Shown piece after piece: positions 1 through 11,234 of a DNA stretch of 64,000 nucleotides. The translations under genes were made by a program, and so were the position numbers. Origin of the DNA: Sympetrum striolatum. Lineage: Eukaryota > Arthropoda > Insecta > Odonata > Libellulidae. The notes beneath the pieces were generated by a model. It was not told where the DNA came from, searched no databases, and saw only the letters and a program-made list of their open reading frames with translations. The stretch's first letter is position 1. Each line of letters starts with the position of its first letter. The stretch spans positions 248,001 through 312,000 of the forward strand of contig CANPUZ010000046.1 of NCBI GenBank assembly GCA_947579665.1, written 5' to 3'.

Positions 1-223
1 TAAAAAACGTTTTTTGTGATAGACACTATTATTCAATCCTCTAAATTACTAAGGAGTTACTTTGACTTTTTCCTATTCATTATTTATATTAATGAAAAAT
101 ATAAATTGTCTAACTTCAATGCTTTGTAATGTATGAGACATAATATTTTTCATCCATTACATTTGAAAAGTTGTATGCAAATAAACACTATAATAAGTAC
201 CAATGAAGTCAGCATACACCTGA
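1..223. other. No recognisable feature
   Basis: AT-rich sequence with no motif, repeat end or coding frame that I can support. Confidence 0.5.
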
Positions 224-650
224 ATTGTAGACATTAGCGGTACCAGTCCCTGGTTTGCCCTCACCATATGCAAATACTGCATCAGCGAATCCAATCCGAT
301 CCTCTCCAACTTCTCCATCAACTTCATTCCTGCCAAAGCCTGCGTTGAAACCTCAATTACTCAATTAAAAGGCAGAGATAATACCCTCGTTCAAAATCAC
401 CTAATATTAATAGGGAGGTTGACAACATCTAGTAATTCTTTTAACAATGAAGCAAGGGAGTTAGGGATAAAAGTTAGTGTAATTAAAAATGAAGTAATGA
501 GGTTTACTCAGGAAAAGTTTACCATCATCACTGTCAACATTGCCCCAACTCTTACTGCAACGAAAAATGTGAAGAAATATAATTTACATAATTTAATCCT
601 TTCCAACCATTATTGCAAATGCTGTTACAATGTTTATATAGATATTTATT
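224..650 (+). pseudogene. Possible LINE ORF1 (gag-like) fragment
   Basis: One frame stays open from 224 to 742, and there is no convincing start codon. The translated part begins with a short segment holding a Cys-x2-Cys pair (ICKYC). A polar stretch that could form a coiled coil follows (ITQLKGRDNTLVQNHLILIG), then an acidic and basic tail. A PHD-like cysteine segment before a coiled coil is the layout of ORF1 proteins in some CR1/Jockey-type LINEs, which bind their RNA. No reverse transcriptase follows. From about 650 the frame runs into a decayed copy of repeat family R, so its last 30 or so codons are not part of the original protein. The assignment rests only on composition and layout; it could be an unrelated exon. 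Confidence 0.3.
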
Positions 651-1070
651 ATTACATATACATAAGAGTTAAAATTGCTTGCATTCTGGATAAGTGTACT
701 GATGATGTTTTTGTACCTGTCCCAACAAACTGTTTAAAGTAATACATTTCTATCTTATCAGCAAATGTACAATACAAACAATAATACAGCCATCTGGTGT
801 TGAACCCAGGACCTTTTTGCAAGATATAAATAAATATAACACTAATATAATCCAAAGTTTGAAGGCAATGTCAGATCGGGAAGGCCTAGAATATGTTTAT
901 GTTATCCCCAATGCATGGATTAATGGTGCTCTGGCATCGAACCAAGGATCACTAGGGAAATGGTATACTCTGTACATGAAATGTCTTTATGACCTCTGTT
1001 CACATGCCCAGTTTTACGTTTCCCGCTTTATCGGGAAAGGGAATTAAAAATACTCTTAAAAATTGCTACC
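650..1070 (-). repeat. Repeat family R, decayed copy (reverse)
   Basis: It begins with a worn form of the R end and half of the hairpin (TTGCTTGCATTCTGG near 675). Two reversed boxes follow: GTTGAACCCAGGAC near 800 and ATCGAACCAAGGAT near 940. A monomer tail near 1030-1065 (TTTATCGGGAAAGGG) matches other copies. The outer end is not recognisable. Confidence 0.6.
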
Positions 1071-1735
1071 ACATATTTCAAGTACATGTGTTAAATTGGA
1101 AATAATGGTCCTACGAAGTCAAGAAAAGTACCAAAAGAAAGTAAATTAAATAAATAATCTTAAAATTGTCGTAACATACACTTTTTGAATCCGTGACAAG
1201 AGAAATCTAGTCAACAAGAACCGAAAACAAGTTAATATAGACTTGTGGCATACATCTCCTTCTTAGAAGGATGAAGAAAATGATACCTCTCATCAAATAT
1301 AACTAACTCTCAGGATATACGTTTATACTTATAGTGAATACAAATTCTAACCATGTTCAACAAGTATCATTAACTTGAAATTTATATAAAGTACTAGCTG
1401 CAGCATGTAAACCAAAACACCCTTATCTTTATACTTGTAAGCAACATAATTATTCCATTGATTGATAGTTTATAAACAGATTTCTAGATGCAGCGAAGAA
1501 TTTGTTATTTTCACCCTTTAGGGCTTTGCATTATAATCACACTCTACTCAAGTTCCTTTGAAATAACGTTAATCTAATAAATTAATCAAATAGTACAAAT
1601 GTGTGCAGGAAAATATTTAAAAAATTAGAGAGAAAAGTAAACATTTGGCTTGAAAAGAGAGTGTGGTCAAATAACTGTCCTTCCAGTGTTAAAGAAGTTA
1701 TGTTTGTATGGAGAGTAAACGTTGATAATACGTAC
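1071..1735. other. No recognisable feature
   Basis: AT-rich sequence without supported genes or repeat ends. If the GC-rich island at 1736-1915 is a first exon, this would be intron sequence of that gene. Confidence 0.4.
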
Positions 1736-1915
1736 CTTCCTGTCTGATCTGGAGAGCGATCCGATTGGTGGTCTGTTGGCCCTCCTTCCAGCCCGTGCGC
1801 CTCTAGCACTCCCCGCTCCCTTCTGCGCCCCTCCGAGGGAGCGCCTTAACAGCTCAGCTCCACTCAAAATCAGACCTAAAACAACAACGCCTCTCTCGTC
1901 AGTTCCTCGTCTTTA
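1736..1915 (-). other. GC-rich island ending in a strong splice donor; candidate first exon
   Basis: This stretch is much richer in G+C than its surroundings. Read on the minus strand it ends at 1736 in GGAAG followed by GTACGT, close to the consensus 5' splice site. The minus frame is open through the island but has no good ATG (a TTG lies near 1867), so a 5' untranslated exon is more likely than a coding one. A gene would continue toward coordinate 1, where I recognise no exon. It could instead be part of a retroelement LTR. Confidence 0.3.
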
Positions 1916-2369
1916 ATTGGTGTGTAATTGCTCTGAGACCATTGTGAATTCCAGTTGTTTTTGGAATAATATGAATGACGTTAAAGACAAACTGGAAACA
2001 TTACATTTCTTACAACTTTCTTGCTATGAGAACATCTACTTTCTTAGTACTTATAAACCTCCATTATTTGAAAAAAATGTGTAAAGAGTATAAATGGAAT
2101 GCAAAACGATAATAGTATTAGGTTTACCAAACCAAACCTTAATATTTTTTTAAATATTGTACTGTATTACCAAATGAAATTCAAAGCGTATCTAACTGCA
2201 ACTCAATTCTTAAAACGACTAAAAATAGGCTGCTGGATCATGAAGAAATAGATATGTTTTTATTGAAATTTTTGAAAGATTATTTGTTCATTAAGGTACT
2301 TTTAAAATTTTTGTTTCCTTCTCTTTATTTTTTTTTTTCAATTTTTTTTGTAAAGCCTTTCCTTTGTGT
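1916..2369. other. No recognisable feature
   Basis: AT-rich spacer upstream of the R inverted pair. It contains a T-rich tract near 2320-2350 and nothing else that I can support. Confidence 0.4.
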
Positions 2370-3475
2370 ATATATATATATACGAGTAAAATGTTGCTTG
2401 CATACTGCAAGCAGATCGACAACAAAATTTTCATGTCGGCATCATATCGGGACGGCCATCAAAGGAAAAAAATGGATTGAAATTTTTCTTAAAATTCCCC
2501 GAAATTCCATCGTCTGGCATCGAACCCGGATCTTTACTGTGAACTTACTATGCAGCACAATATAACAACACCATCTCTAACTATGTGTGAAAATTCAAGC
2601 AGAAATATGGGCTACAACTGCCTCAAAAGACGTTCTAATTTTCACGAATTTAAATGGCTCTCTGGATTCGAACCAAGGACGATCTTGGAATTCTTAAAAA
2701 TGTTTCTGAAAGTTATTTTTGATCTCTATCTATACACCGAATTTGAAGTTTCTATATTATTGGCAAAGGTTTCAAAATAATTCCTAAAAATTGGATCAAC
2801 TTTTGATTGCAGAGACACCTGGTGTCGAACCCAGGACACATTGATAGCTGTGAATGCACTGTTTGATTTGTATGGACTTGATCTTTCTATACGCTAAGTT
2901 TGAAGTCGATATCGTGCCGGGAAGTACCTAAAATTTGTTTCCGTTATCTCCGTAAGAAATGCATTGAGGAATTTAAATGTCCCTCTGGGATCGAACCAAG
3001 GACCATCAGCGAATATGTAGAATTTGATTATGATATATTTTTATGGTATCTAACCTCATACCAAATTTCAAGTTTCTATGCCATCGGAAAAGGCTCCAAA
3101 AAAAAATCTTAAAAATCGCCGCAATGCATTTTAAACGGCCGATTTTTTCCCCAACCTAGCATCGAACCAAGGATAATATTCGTAGATGTCTTTATGGTTT
3201 CCTTTAGATATGCACGGAATCTTGTGGTCCCTCAAATTTCAACTCTCTACTTTTCCGGGAAGTGCAGGAAAAAATTTTTCGAAAATCCCTGCCATGTATC
3301 CTTATGGAGAAAATCGGGACTTTGGGGCCTTCTGGAATCGAACCTATGACACCTAGGTTCGAAGTCGGCTTTTTCCTGGAGGTTACACGTTATGGCCAAT
3401 ACGTCGTAAAAATTTCAAGTCGATGGCACATGTGGAACATGCTTAGACTTTTGATCCCCTATATATATATATATA
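2370..3475 (-). repeat. Repeat family R, six-box copy (reverse)
   Basis: This is a nearly complete copy in reverse orientation. It opens with a TA tract and CGAGTAAAATG, then the hairpin TGCTTGCA-TAC-TGCAAGCA at 2395-2413. Six reversed boxes lie near 2518, 2665, 2824, 2989, 3162 and 3335. It ends at GATCCCCTATATATA and abuts the terminal repeat of the next copy directly, with no inverted terminal repeat of its own on that side. With 3476-4672 it forms a head-to-head inverted pair. Confidence 0.85.
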
Positions 3476-4672
3476 TCTATTATATATAGACGCTTCTCCG
3501 GATATACCTATATATATATATATATATATATAAGTTATATATAGGGGATCAAAATTCTAACCATGTTCCACAGGTGCCAATGCCTTGAAATTTTTACGAC
3601 ATTTTGGCCATAACGTGCAACCTCCAGGAAAAAGCCGACTTTGAACCTCAGTGTCATGGGTTCGATTCCAGAAGGCCCCAAAGTCGCGATTTTCCCCATA
3701 AGATTACATGGCGGGGATTTTCGAAAATTTTTTTGAGGCACTTCCCGGAAAAGGAGAGAGTTGAAACTCGAGGGATCGCTAGATGCCGCGCATATCTAAA
3801 GGAAACCATAAAGACATCTACGAATATTATCCTTGGTTCGATGCTAGGTCGGGGCAAAAATCTGCCGTTTAAAATGCACTGTGGCGAATTTTAAGATTTT
3901 TTTTGGATCCTTTTCCGATGGCATAGAAACTTGAAATTCGGTATGAGGTTAGACACCATAAAAACATATCTTAATCGTATTTTACATATTCGCTGATGGT
4001 CCTTGGTTCGATCCCAGAGGGACATTTGAATTCCTCAATGCATTTCTTACGGAGATAACGGAAACAAATTTTAGGTACTTTCCGGCACGATATCGATTTC
4101 AAACTTTGCATATAGAAAGATCAAGTCCATACATATCAAACAGTGCATTCACAGCGATCAATGTGTCCTGGGTTCGACACCAGGTGTCTCTGCAATCAGA
4201 AGTTGATCCGATTTTTAGGAATTATTTTGAAACCTTTCTCTATATTATAGAAACTTGAAATTCGGCATATAGATAGAGATCATAAATATCTTTCAAAAAC
4301 ATTTTTTAGATTTCCAAGATCATCCTTGGTTCGAGTCCCGAGAGCCATTCACATTCGTAAAAATTAGAACGTCTTTTGAGGCAGTTGTAACCAATATTTC
4401 AGCTTGAATTTTCAGACATAGTTAGAGATGGTGATCTTCTATTTTGTTTCATAGTAGGTTTACCAGTAAGACCCGGGTTTGATGCCAGACGATAAATTTC
4501 AGCGAATTTTCAGAAAAAATTAAATCTTTTTTTTTTTCTTTTGAGGACCGTCCCGATATAATGCCGATATGAAATTAGTGTTGTCGATCTGCTTGCAGTA
4601 TGCAAGCAACATTTTACTCGTAACTTATATATATATATAGGTATATCCGGAGAAGCGTCTATATATAATAGA
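3476..4672 (+). mobile_element. Repeat family R, full-length copy with terminal inverted repeats
   Basis: This is the clearest full copy and the reference for the family. The left terminal repeat (about 3476-3515, with GACGCTTCTCCGGATATACC) is matched inverted at 4632-4672 (GGTATATCCGGAGAAGCGTC). Between them are a TA microsatellite, six monomers and the 3' hairpin. The boxes are at 3659, 3835, 4005, 4171, 4328 and 4476, with spacings of 176, 170, 166, 157 and 148 bp. The hairpin TGCTTGCA-GTA-TGCAAGCA is at 4590-4608, and the core ends ACATTTTACTCG at 4620. No protein-coding frame crosses the copy, so it would be non-autonomous. Insertion into TA-rich DNA is seen. The superfamily is not known; a TIR-type MITE or a Helentron-like element with short inverted ends are the two readings I consider. 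Confidence 0.85.
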
Positions 4673-5384
4673 TATATATGTCACTTCATTTTTCTTATAT
4701 TTGTATTATGCCATCATAATCATATTGAATAACACACGTCAGTATTCTAATTTAAATGAGTGCTTCAATGTATTTCTATGGTTTGAGATCACAAAATGTG
4801 TTCTGCATTATCGGTGTCAACAATACAGGTTAGCCGTAGTTGTAACATAAAGCTCAAGTATCAGTTAAAATTATGTTAATTATATTGCATTACTTTTATA
4901 AGTAAAATTTAGAGCAAAAATAAATACATTCATTCAGTCTCTTAGTCAACATTTCTTGGACGAGTTACGAGGGAATATCATCCGTTTCCAGTCTGAATTT
5001 AGAAAAGTTAGCAAAGTAATGTATTTTTTCATTAAAATGTCCTTGAAGGTGGTATGTATCTATAGAAAATCTTTAATTCGATTAAAAGTATTAAGAGAAA
5101 ATTTCTGACGATTCGAAATGGAATAAAAATGCTTTTATTGAACGTATTAAGACTTATAAAGACAGCTTACAAAAATAGTCATAAAAATATTTTGACTTAA
5201 CTTTGCCACCTGCTTTATACCTATCTGCAGATTTAATATAAAAACTAAAAGTACTAAGTGAGGGAAATTACTCTTCAGCACTGAAATCTCTTCCGTCGAA
5301 GGCCAAAAGACAGTCAGTAAAGTATTCATCTCAAAGGTTAGTCATACTTGACCCATTCTAACATTACCTACAAAGAGATGAATT
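4673..5384. other. No recognisable feature
   Basis: AT-rich sequence with no supported gene or repeat. Confidence 0.4.
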
Positions 5385-5480
5385 CATACAGTGTTTGCCC
5401 TAATATAAATTTTTCACTTTTCTTGAGGGCGTTTTCCTGCAGTGGAAGTTTTTTCCTAAGCTCTTAGATTACCTTATATA
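5385..5480 (+). repeat. LINE 3' UTR relic
   Basis: About 30 bp here (TTCCTGCAG, then GGA and TTTTTTCCTAAGCT) match the 3' untranslated region of the LINE at 61371-63959, where the same words occur near 63750-63782. No coding part is left. Confidence 0.4.
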
Positions 5481-6630
5481 CCTTTGGAGCATAAAAAAAT
5501 CTTTCATTAATCAGGGGTCAACCTTTAAGCCGAACATAAAATTAAGCCCTTTCCCATTGAGGGGTAAATAAGTGAAACTGCCTGCTTTACACTTGTTGTA
5601 CACAAACTCTTACAACTCACCACAATTATTTCTTACTGGAACTAATTTTTGGCAAGTTTAATTAACCTTGATATCATATAAAACAAATTTCAACAAGAAA
5701 TACAAAGCTGAAAGTATGTTATGACATGTTTTCATAATAAATAGTTATATCAATAAACCATTTTCATATCTTTAAAATAAATTGGATGCATGTTTATTCT
5801 TCCCAAATTGTATTAATTCACTAAACACAATTGTGGCAGAAAGTAAAAATGTAATGCCCTAAAAACTTATTATTAGCCAGTGAAATATACTTAGAAAATA
5901 AATATGACGCATATTTATTCTTTGCAAATTATATTCATATCTTCAAAAGTATTTATAATTAACAGAAATAATATATGTTTCTAAGTTTTATTTTTACAAA
6001 TGAAGATCAATAAGCACATAGAGGTTTGTTTTTGTTTATATAATTGTTATGATTTGACTTAGCTTTAGGAGTTGATGGAAGTTGATTTAGCTGTGTCATG
6101 ATTTGATATTACTGTATTACCATTATTTCTATAATGCATTTTTATACCATTGTGTTTTGTTTCCTAATGCATTTTATTTGTGTAGCCTGATAAATACCAA
6201 TGAAAGAAACTTGTGTAATAGTTAAGCTGAGGGGAGAAGTTGATATGGCAGCTGAAAGAAACAATTCTAGCGTATTAATCTTACAGAGTAAATATTCCTT
6301 AAGCTATCATACATTTATGTTTACCGTAGTTTTTCTTCCCATAAAATGAAGCTGGGGAAGTGGTGTTGCCTTTTTTTTGAGTCCACTTATTCACTGAACA
6401 TGGGCTTAAAGCTGAAATTCACCTCAAAAGTTTAGGGGTTGACTCATACGCCGGCATGTACAGTAAATCTATTCTCCTGTATCCTGTATGAAATTACTAG
6501 TAAAAAATTTTTTGTTCATCAAAATCCGGTACAAGAAGCTAAGGCCAAGACTTATAACGAAATACCATTTTCTCTAAAATCGGATTAACTTTGTGTGAAC
6601 GCCAATTTAACACTTGGATAGCAAACATGA
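5481..6630. other. No recognisable feature
   Basis: AT-rich sequence downstream of the Penelope fragment. I see no supported gene or repeat end. Confidence 0.4.
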
Positions 6631-7195
6631 TCAAAATAATGTAAACATTAATAACAATATAGGTTGAAAATTACTTTGGTGTCTCTCTTCCAAGAGATGC
6701 ACCACGAAGTTGGACATAGGCAACCGAAGACGGTGGTTCCTATTGTGCTCCATCGCCCTCACCTGCAGATTTCTAGCAGTTTTCCCGACATACCTGGCCT
6801 CACAAATATCACATTTATGTCTGTAGACCCCACTACTATCCAATAGGTCCCTCTCGTCTTTAGAATTCCCCATCAGTTTACCAATGTTCCTCGGTGTATA
6901 ATAACCGGCTTTGATGTTACCTGGTAAGGCCTTTCCCAGCTGTTACGATATCTTTCCCAAGAACGGCAATCTCCTCCATTTCACTTTCACGATTTCCATC
7001 GGTAAGAGGCCTGGGGATATTTTCCATTCCGCCTGTTTCTTTAATGTTCTCCTTAAAATGTTGTTTATTAAATTTTCTGTGTAACCATTCTGAACTGCAA
7101 TGCATTTTATTACTTTAAGTTCCCATTCATATTCATAATGGCCTTCCAAGAGGTAAAATTTTAGCACATCGAATTTATAAAAACTAAATACCATA
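6631..7195 (-). pseudogene. Penelope-like element, C-terminal RT linker and GIY-YIG endonuclease fragment
   Basis: A single minus frame runs from the border with the R copy near 7195 to a stop at 6631-6633, broken by one in-frame TAA at 6943-6945. The upstream part contains WELKVIKCIAVQNGY and NILRRTLKKQ, typical of the segment after the reverse transcriptase in Penelope-like elements. After the stop come KAGYYTPRNIGKL and then the endonuclease core: SGVYRHKCDIC with its cysteine pair (the GIY variant GVY), YVGKT, an Arg six residues on, and MEHNRNH. This nuclease nicks target DNA for retrotransposition. The end after VVHLLEERHQ does not fit the family, so the 3' end is truncated. The 5' part with the polymerase is absent. 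The element is dead. Confidence 0.8.
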
Positions 7196-8006
7196 TCTAT
7201 TATATATAGACGCTTCTCCGGATTCATATATACAGATAGGATACTAATTCATAGGCTAAACCACAAGCGTCATTGAATTGAAATTTTTACGACGTATTGG
7301 CCATTATGTGTGACCTCCAAAAAATATGCGATTTTGAGCCTCAGTGTCATGGGTTCAATTCCAGAGGGCCCCAAAGTCCAGATTTTTTTCACTTAAATGC
7401 ATTGCTTTGATTTTCGGGAATTTTTAAAAAATACTTCCCGGATAGGGAGAGAATCAAACCTCTAGAAGCCGATATATATTATCATGATCTATCAAAAACA
7501 TAAATGACTTTTACATAAATTATCCTGGGTTTGATGCTAGGACGATACAAATATCTGCCCTTTAAAATACATGGGAATAGTTTTTCATTATTATTTATGA
7601 TGCAATTATTGAATTGATAGGAAGCTCTTGCTTGGCTAGAAGATGTATGGTAAAATTAGTTCAAGAAAAAATTATAGATAAGACGTAACTGTTCCTAGGT
7701 TCGATGCAGAGCACATTAACATTTCTCTCATAAGGAATATAAGGGAAAAGTAGAACGTCGTTTGAGGCAGTCGCAGCTTATATTTCTGCTTGAATTTTCA
7801 CACATAGTAAGAAATGGTGATTTTCTATTTTTCTGCATAGTAAGATTCACCGGGAAGACCCGGGTTCAATGCCAGATGATTAAATAGCACTGAATTTTAA
7901 GAATATTTTCAATCATTTATTTTTCTTTTGAGGACCATCCCGATATAATGCCGATATGAAATTAGTGTTGTCGATCTGCTTGCAGTATGCAAGCTACATT
8001 TTACTC
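7196..8006 (+). repeat. Repeat family R, short four-box subtype
   Basis: It starts with the terminal repeat (GACGCTTCTCCGGATTCAT) and ends with the hairpin and TTTTACTC near 8006. Only four boxes are present, near 7346, 7525, 7697 and 7861. They are the first, second, a variant fifth (GGTTCGATGCAGAGCACATT) and the sixth of the family; the third and fourth monomers are missing. The variant box recurs near 27910 and, reversed, in the copies at 9858, 50318 and 54349. Confidence 0.8.
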
Positions 8007-9150
8007 ATCTATTATATATAGACGCTTCTCTGGATTCATTCATGTATATACCTATATAGATAGATAGATAGGATACTAATTTGCAGGCTAAACCACAACC
8101 ATCATTGACTTGAAATTTTTACGACGTATTGGCCATAACGTGTGACCTCCAGAAAAAATGGGATTTTGAACCTCAGTGTCATGGGTTCAATTCCAGAAGG
8201 CCCCAAAATCACGATTTTCTCCATAAAGATACATCGGGGTGATTTTAGAAAAACCTTTTGAGGCACTTCCGGGCAAAGTAGAAAGTTGAAATTTGAGGCA
8301 TCGCTGGATGCCATGTGTATCCAATGAAAACAATTAAGACATCATTAAAAATTATCCTTGGTTCGACGCTAGGTCAGGGAAAATATTCTCCTGTTTAATT
8401 TACATTGCCATTTTTAAGAATTTTTTTGGATCCATTCCCGATGACATGGAAACTTGAAATTCGGCAAATACATAGAGATCATGAATATATTTTATAATCG
8501 AATTTTAGCAGTTCCCTGATGGTCCTTGGTTTGATCCCAGAGGGCCATTTACATTCCTCAATGCATTTCTTATGGAGAAAACGGAAACCAATTTTAAGTA
8601 CTTCCCAGCATGATATTGATTTCAAACTTTGGATTAAATAAGATCAAGTCCTAACAAGTCATACTAGGCATTCACAGCTGCCAATACAGCCTGGGTTCGA
8701 CACCAGGTGTCTCTAAAATTAGTCACTGTTACGATTTAAAGTTTTCTTGAACCCCTTCCCGATAATATAGTAACTTTAAACTTAGCGTGTAAATAAAGAT
8801 CATAAATAAATTTAAAATACTTTGCTTTAGGTTTCCTTGATCGTCCTTGGTTCGATCTCAGAGAGCCATTTACATTGCCGTATGCATTACAGATGGGGAT
8901 AATGGAGTCTTATTTCAGGACCTTCCTGGTATGATATGGACTTCAAACTTTGAATTAATTAAAATCAGGTCCTAACAAGTTATAATGTGTATTTGCATCT
9001 GCCAGTAGGTCCTGGGTTCGACACCAGAGATCTACAAAAATTAGATATTGCTACGAATTTTAAGATTTTTTTTTAACCCTTGCCTGATAACATTGAAACT
9101 CGAAACTTGGCAAAATATGTGAATATAGATTATAAATACATTTCATATGC
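8007..9150 (+). repeat. Repeat family R copy with a duplicated monomer pair, 3'-truncated
   Basis: It follows the previous copy head-to-tail, with its own terminal repeat (CTATTATATATAGACGC near 8010) and GATA tract. The boxes lie near 8184, 8360, 8528, 8695, 8849 and 9016. The last two repeat the third and fourth monomer types (GGTTCGATCTCAGAG and GGTTCGACACCAGAG), so the order is 1-2-3-4-3-4. There is no fifth or sixth monomer and no hairpin before similarity ends near 9150. Confidence 0.75.
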
Positions 9151-9857
9151 AAGTTTGAACTTTTACTTGTTATTAAGAATACCTACAAAAAGTCAACCTT
9201 TGTGAAGCTCTTAAAATGTAATCAACGTATAATAAATTAAATAATAATCATACCTTAGAACTGGTAAATTTTTCTCCTAGAATAACCTTTTTGGATTTAA
9301 GCAACACATTGGAATAATGTTTTGCCAAATATGTTAGATCCTGCATTTTGTTTAAATATTGATCAATTTTGTTGTTTCTGAAATTTACAGATAAAATAAA
9401 GAATTCAGAAATATTCAACCCTAACTATTTCAAATAATCAACACAAAGAAACTTCCTCTCTTACAAATTTATTGGAACTGTTTACAGAACATATATACAC
9501 AGAAAAAATTATTACAAGGAAAAAACATTTAAAAAAGTTTAAAATTACCAGCACTGCAATTCAGTCAGCAGAAAAACAGTTTCTCTTATAAGTTATTTGC
9601 TTTACAATCAATATTCATTTAATTAAACAATAACTGATGATAAAAATATATGTATATTTTAAGCAAATTTACCTCAAACTGTTTAGCAGAGAAATCTAGT
9701 GTCCTCCTTGTAGGTACAAATTTTCATTTCTCAAAATTGTTTGGCACCATTATCAAATCGCAATAATATTTATAAGATAAGTTTATAAGGCCAAATTGAA
9801 AAAAAATAGAGGGGATGCATTCTTAAAATATGATTTAGGAAACCCTAAAGTACATCT
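9151..9857. other. No recognisable feature
   Basis: AT-rich sequence with no gene or repeat end that I can support. Confidence 0.4.
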
Positions 9858-10812
9858 ATATATATTTATGAGTAAAATGTTGCTTGCATACTGCAAGCAA
9901 ATGGTTGAATGTTGAGTAAGAATAAATTTATCATCACCAAGAAATACGATCATTTACATATCCTATGATCTGCTTCTTAACTGCAAACACATATACTAAT
10001 TAGTTAATTGAATTTAGTATGGATCCATATAATTTAATTAGCATAACATAAATATACATACACATGCAAAGTGTCAACTGTCTGTCTTCAAGGTAAAGAC
10101 TACAAATAATTATGAAAATTCATCCAATATGTTTTAAATGGGAGATATATTAACCATCCGGCATCAAACTCGGGTCTTCCTGGAGATAATCACTATGCAG
10201 CACAACAGAAGATCACCATCTCTAACTATGTGTGAAAATTCAAGCAGAACTGCCTCAAACGAAGTCCTACTTTTCCCTTATATTCCTTATGTAAGAAATA
10301 TTAATGTGCTCTGGCATCGAACCCAGGAACAGCATGGTCTTATCTAAATTTTTTTCTTAAACCGAGTCTTAATATACATCTTGTAGCTAAACAAGAACTT
10401 CCTATCATTTATATAAATGCATCAAAAAATAATGAAAAACTACCCCATTGTATTTTAAAAGGCAAATTTTTGCATCGCCCTAGCATCGAACCGCAGACAT
10501 TTTCTGTAAAAGTAAATAATATTTTCAATAGATCATGACCATATTTGTAGGCTCCTTGAGTTTTGATTGTCTACCTATCTGGGAAGTATTTTTTTTAAAT
10601 TCCCGAAAATAAAAGCAATACATTTCAAAGGAAAAAATCGCGATTTTGGGGTCTTTTCAAATTGAAGCTATGGTCAGAATGATTGATTTCTCATTTTTCC
10701 TGGAGATTTGACGTCATGGCCTATATGCTCTAAAAATTTTAAGTGAATGATGCTTGTGGTTTAGCCTGTGAATTAGTATCCTATCTATCTATATGTATAT
10801 GAATGAATCGTG
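9858..10812 (-). repeat. Repeat family R, interrupted four-box copy (reverse)
   Basis: The reversed hairpin end (GAGTAAAATG, then TGCTTGCATACTGCAAGCA) is at 9870-9900. About 230 bp of unrelated sequence (9901-10130) then separates it from the body of the copy. Reversed boxes are near 10158, 10315 and 10483, with a worn one near 10655. It ends in GGCTAAACCACAAGC-type sequence (reversed) near 10760 and a GATA-like tract. It is the same short subtype as 7196-8006. Confidence 0.7.
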
Positions 10813-11234
10813 AGATGGAATTATATATAATTGCTTTTTAGCCTCAAACTCTGGAAGATATTACCAAATCTTTTAATTTTGGAATTATTTAAGTAATAAT
10901 TATTAATTAACGCAGAATATCTGAATAATTTATCTAAACGTAATACTCCAGAATGTTTTCATATTCCTTTAATATCAAAGATATATTTTCCCTTTTTGTG
11001 GCATAGCAATATTTATAATAATTTTATTTTTAATAGTATTTTAAGGATATTTGTACAACCTAAAGTCGTATTCATATTCTGTTAAGTACGACTGTGTCTT
11101 ATTTTTACTTAATTCTGCTGCAATTTTCAGAGAGAAAAAAGACCTTGGATTTATTTTTGAAACTGAATTATTGTTAAGTTATCCATAGATTTTCAAAACA
11201 TTTCTCATATCCCATTATTTCAAATTTCCTATTT
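10813..11234. other. No recognisable feature
   Basis: AT-rich sequence. It may hold decayed upstream parts of the LINE fragment that follows, but I cannot align it. Confidence 0.35.

Noticed and set aside
2900..3490. Recurrent open frames with PSGIEPRT or GPSGIEPMT peptides, suggesting a repeated protein family
   Set aside because: They are translations of the reversed box (GGGATCGAACC) and its flanks in R copies. Different monomers place the box in different frames and stops are frequent, so nucleotide rather than peptide sequence is conserved.
3659..3700. R boxes as real tRNA genes
   Set aside because: Only the T-loop-like word is present. There are no acceptor, D or anticodon arms and no A box at the right distance.
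6664..6846. Plus-strand frame over the Penelope fragment
   Set aside because: It is the opposite strand of the GIY-YIG domain, which is recognisable on the minus strand.
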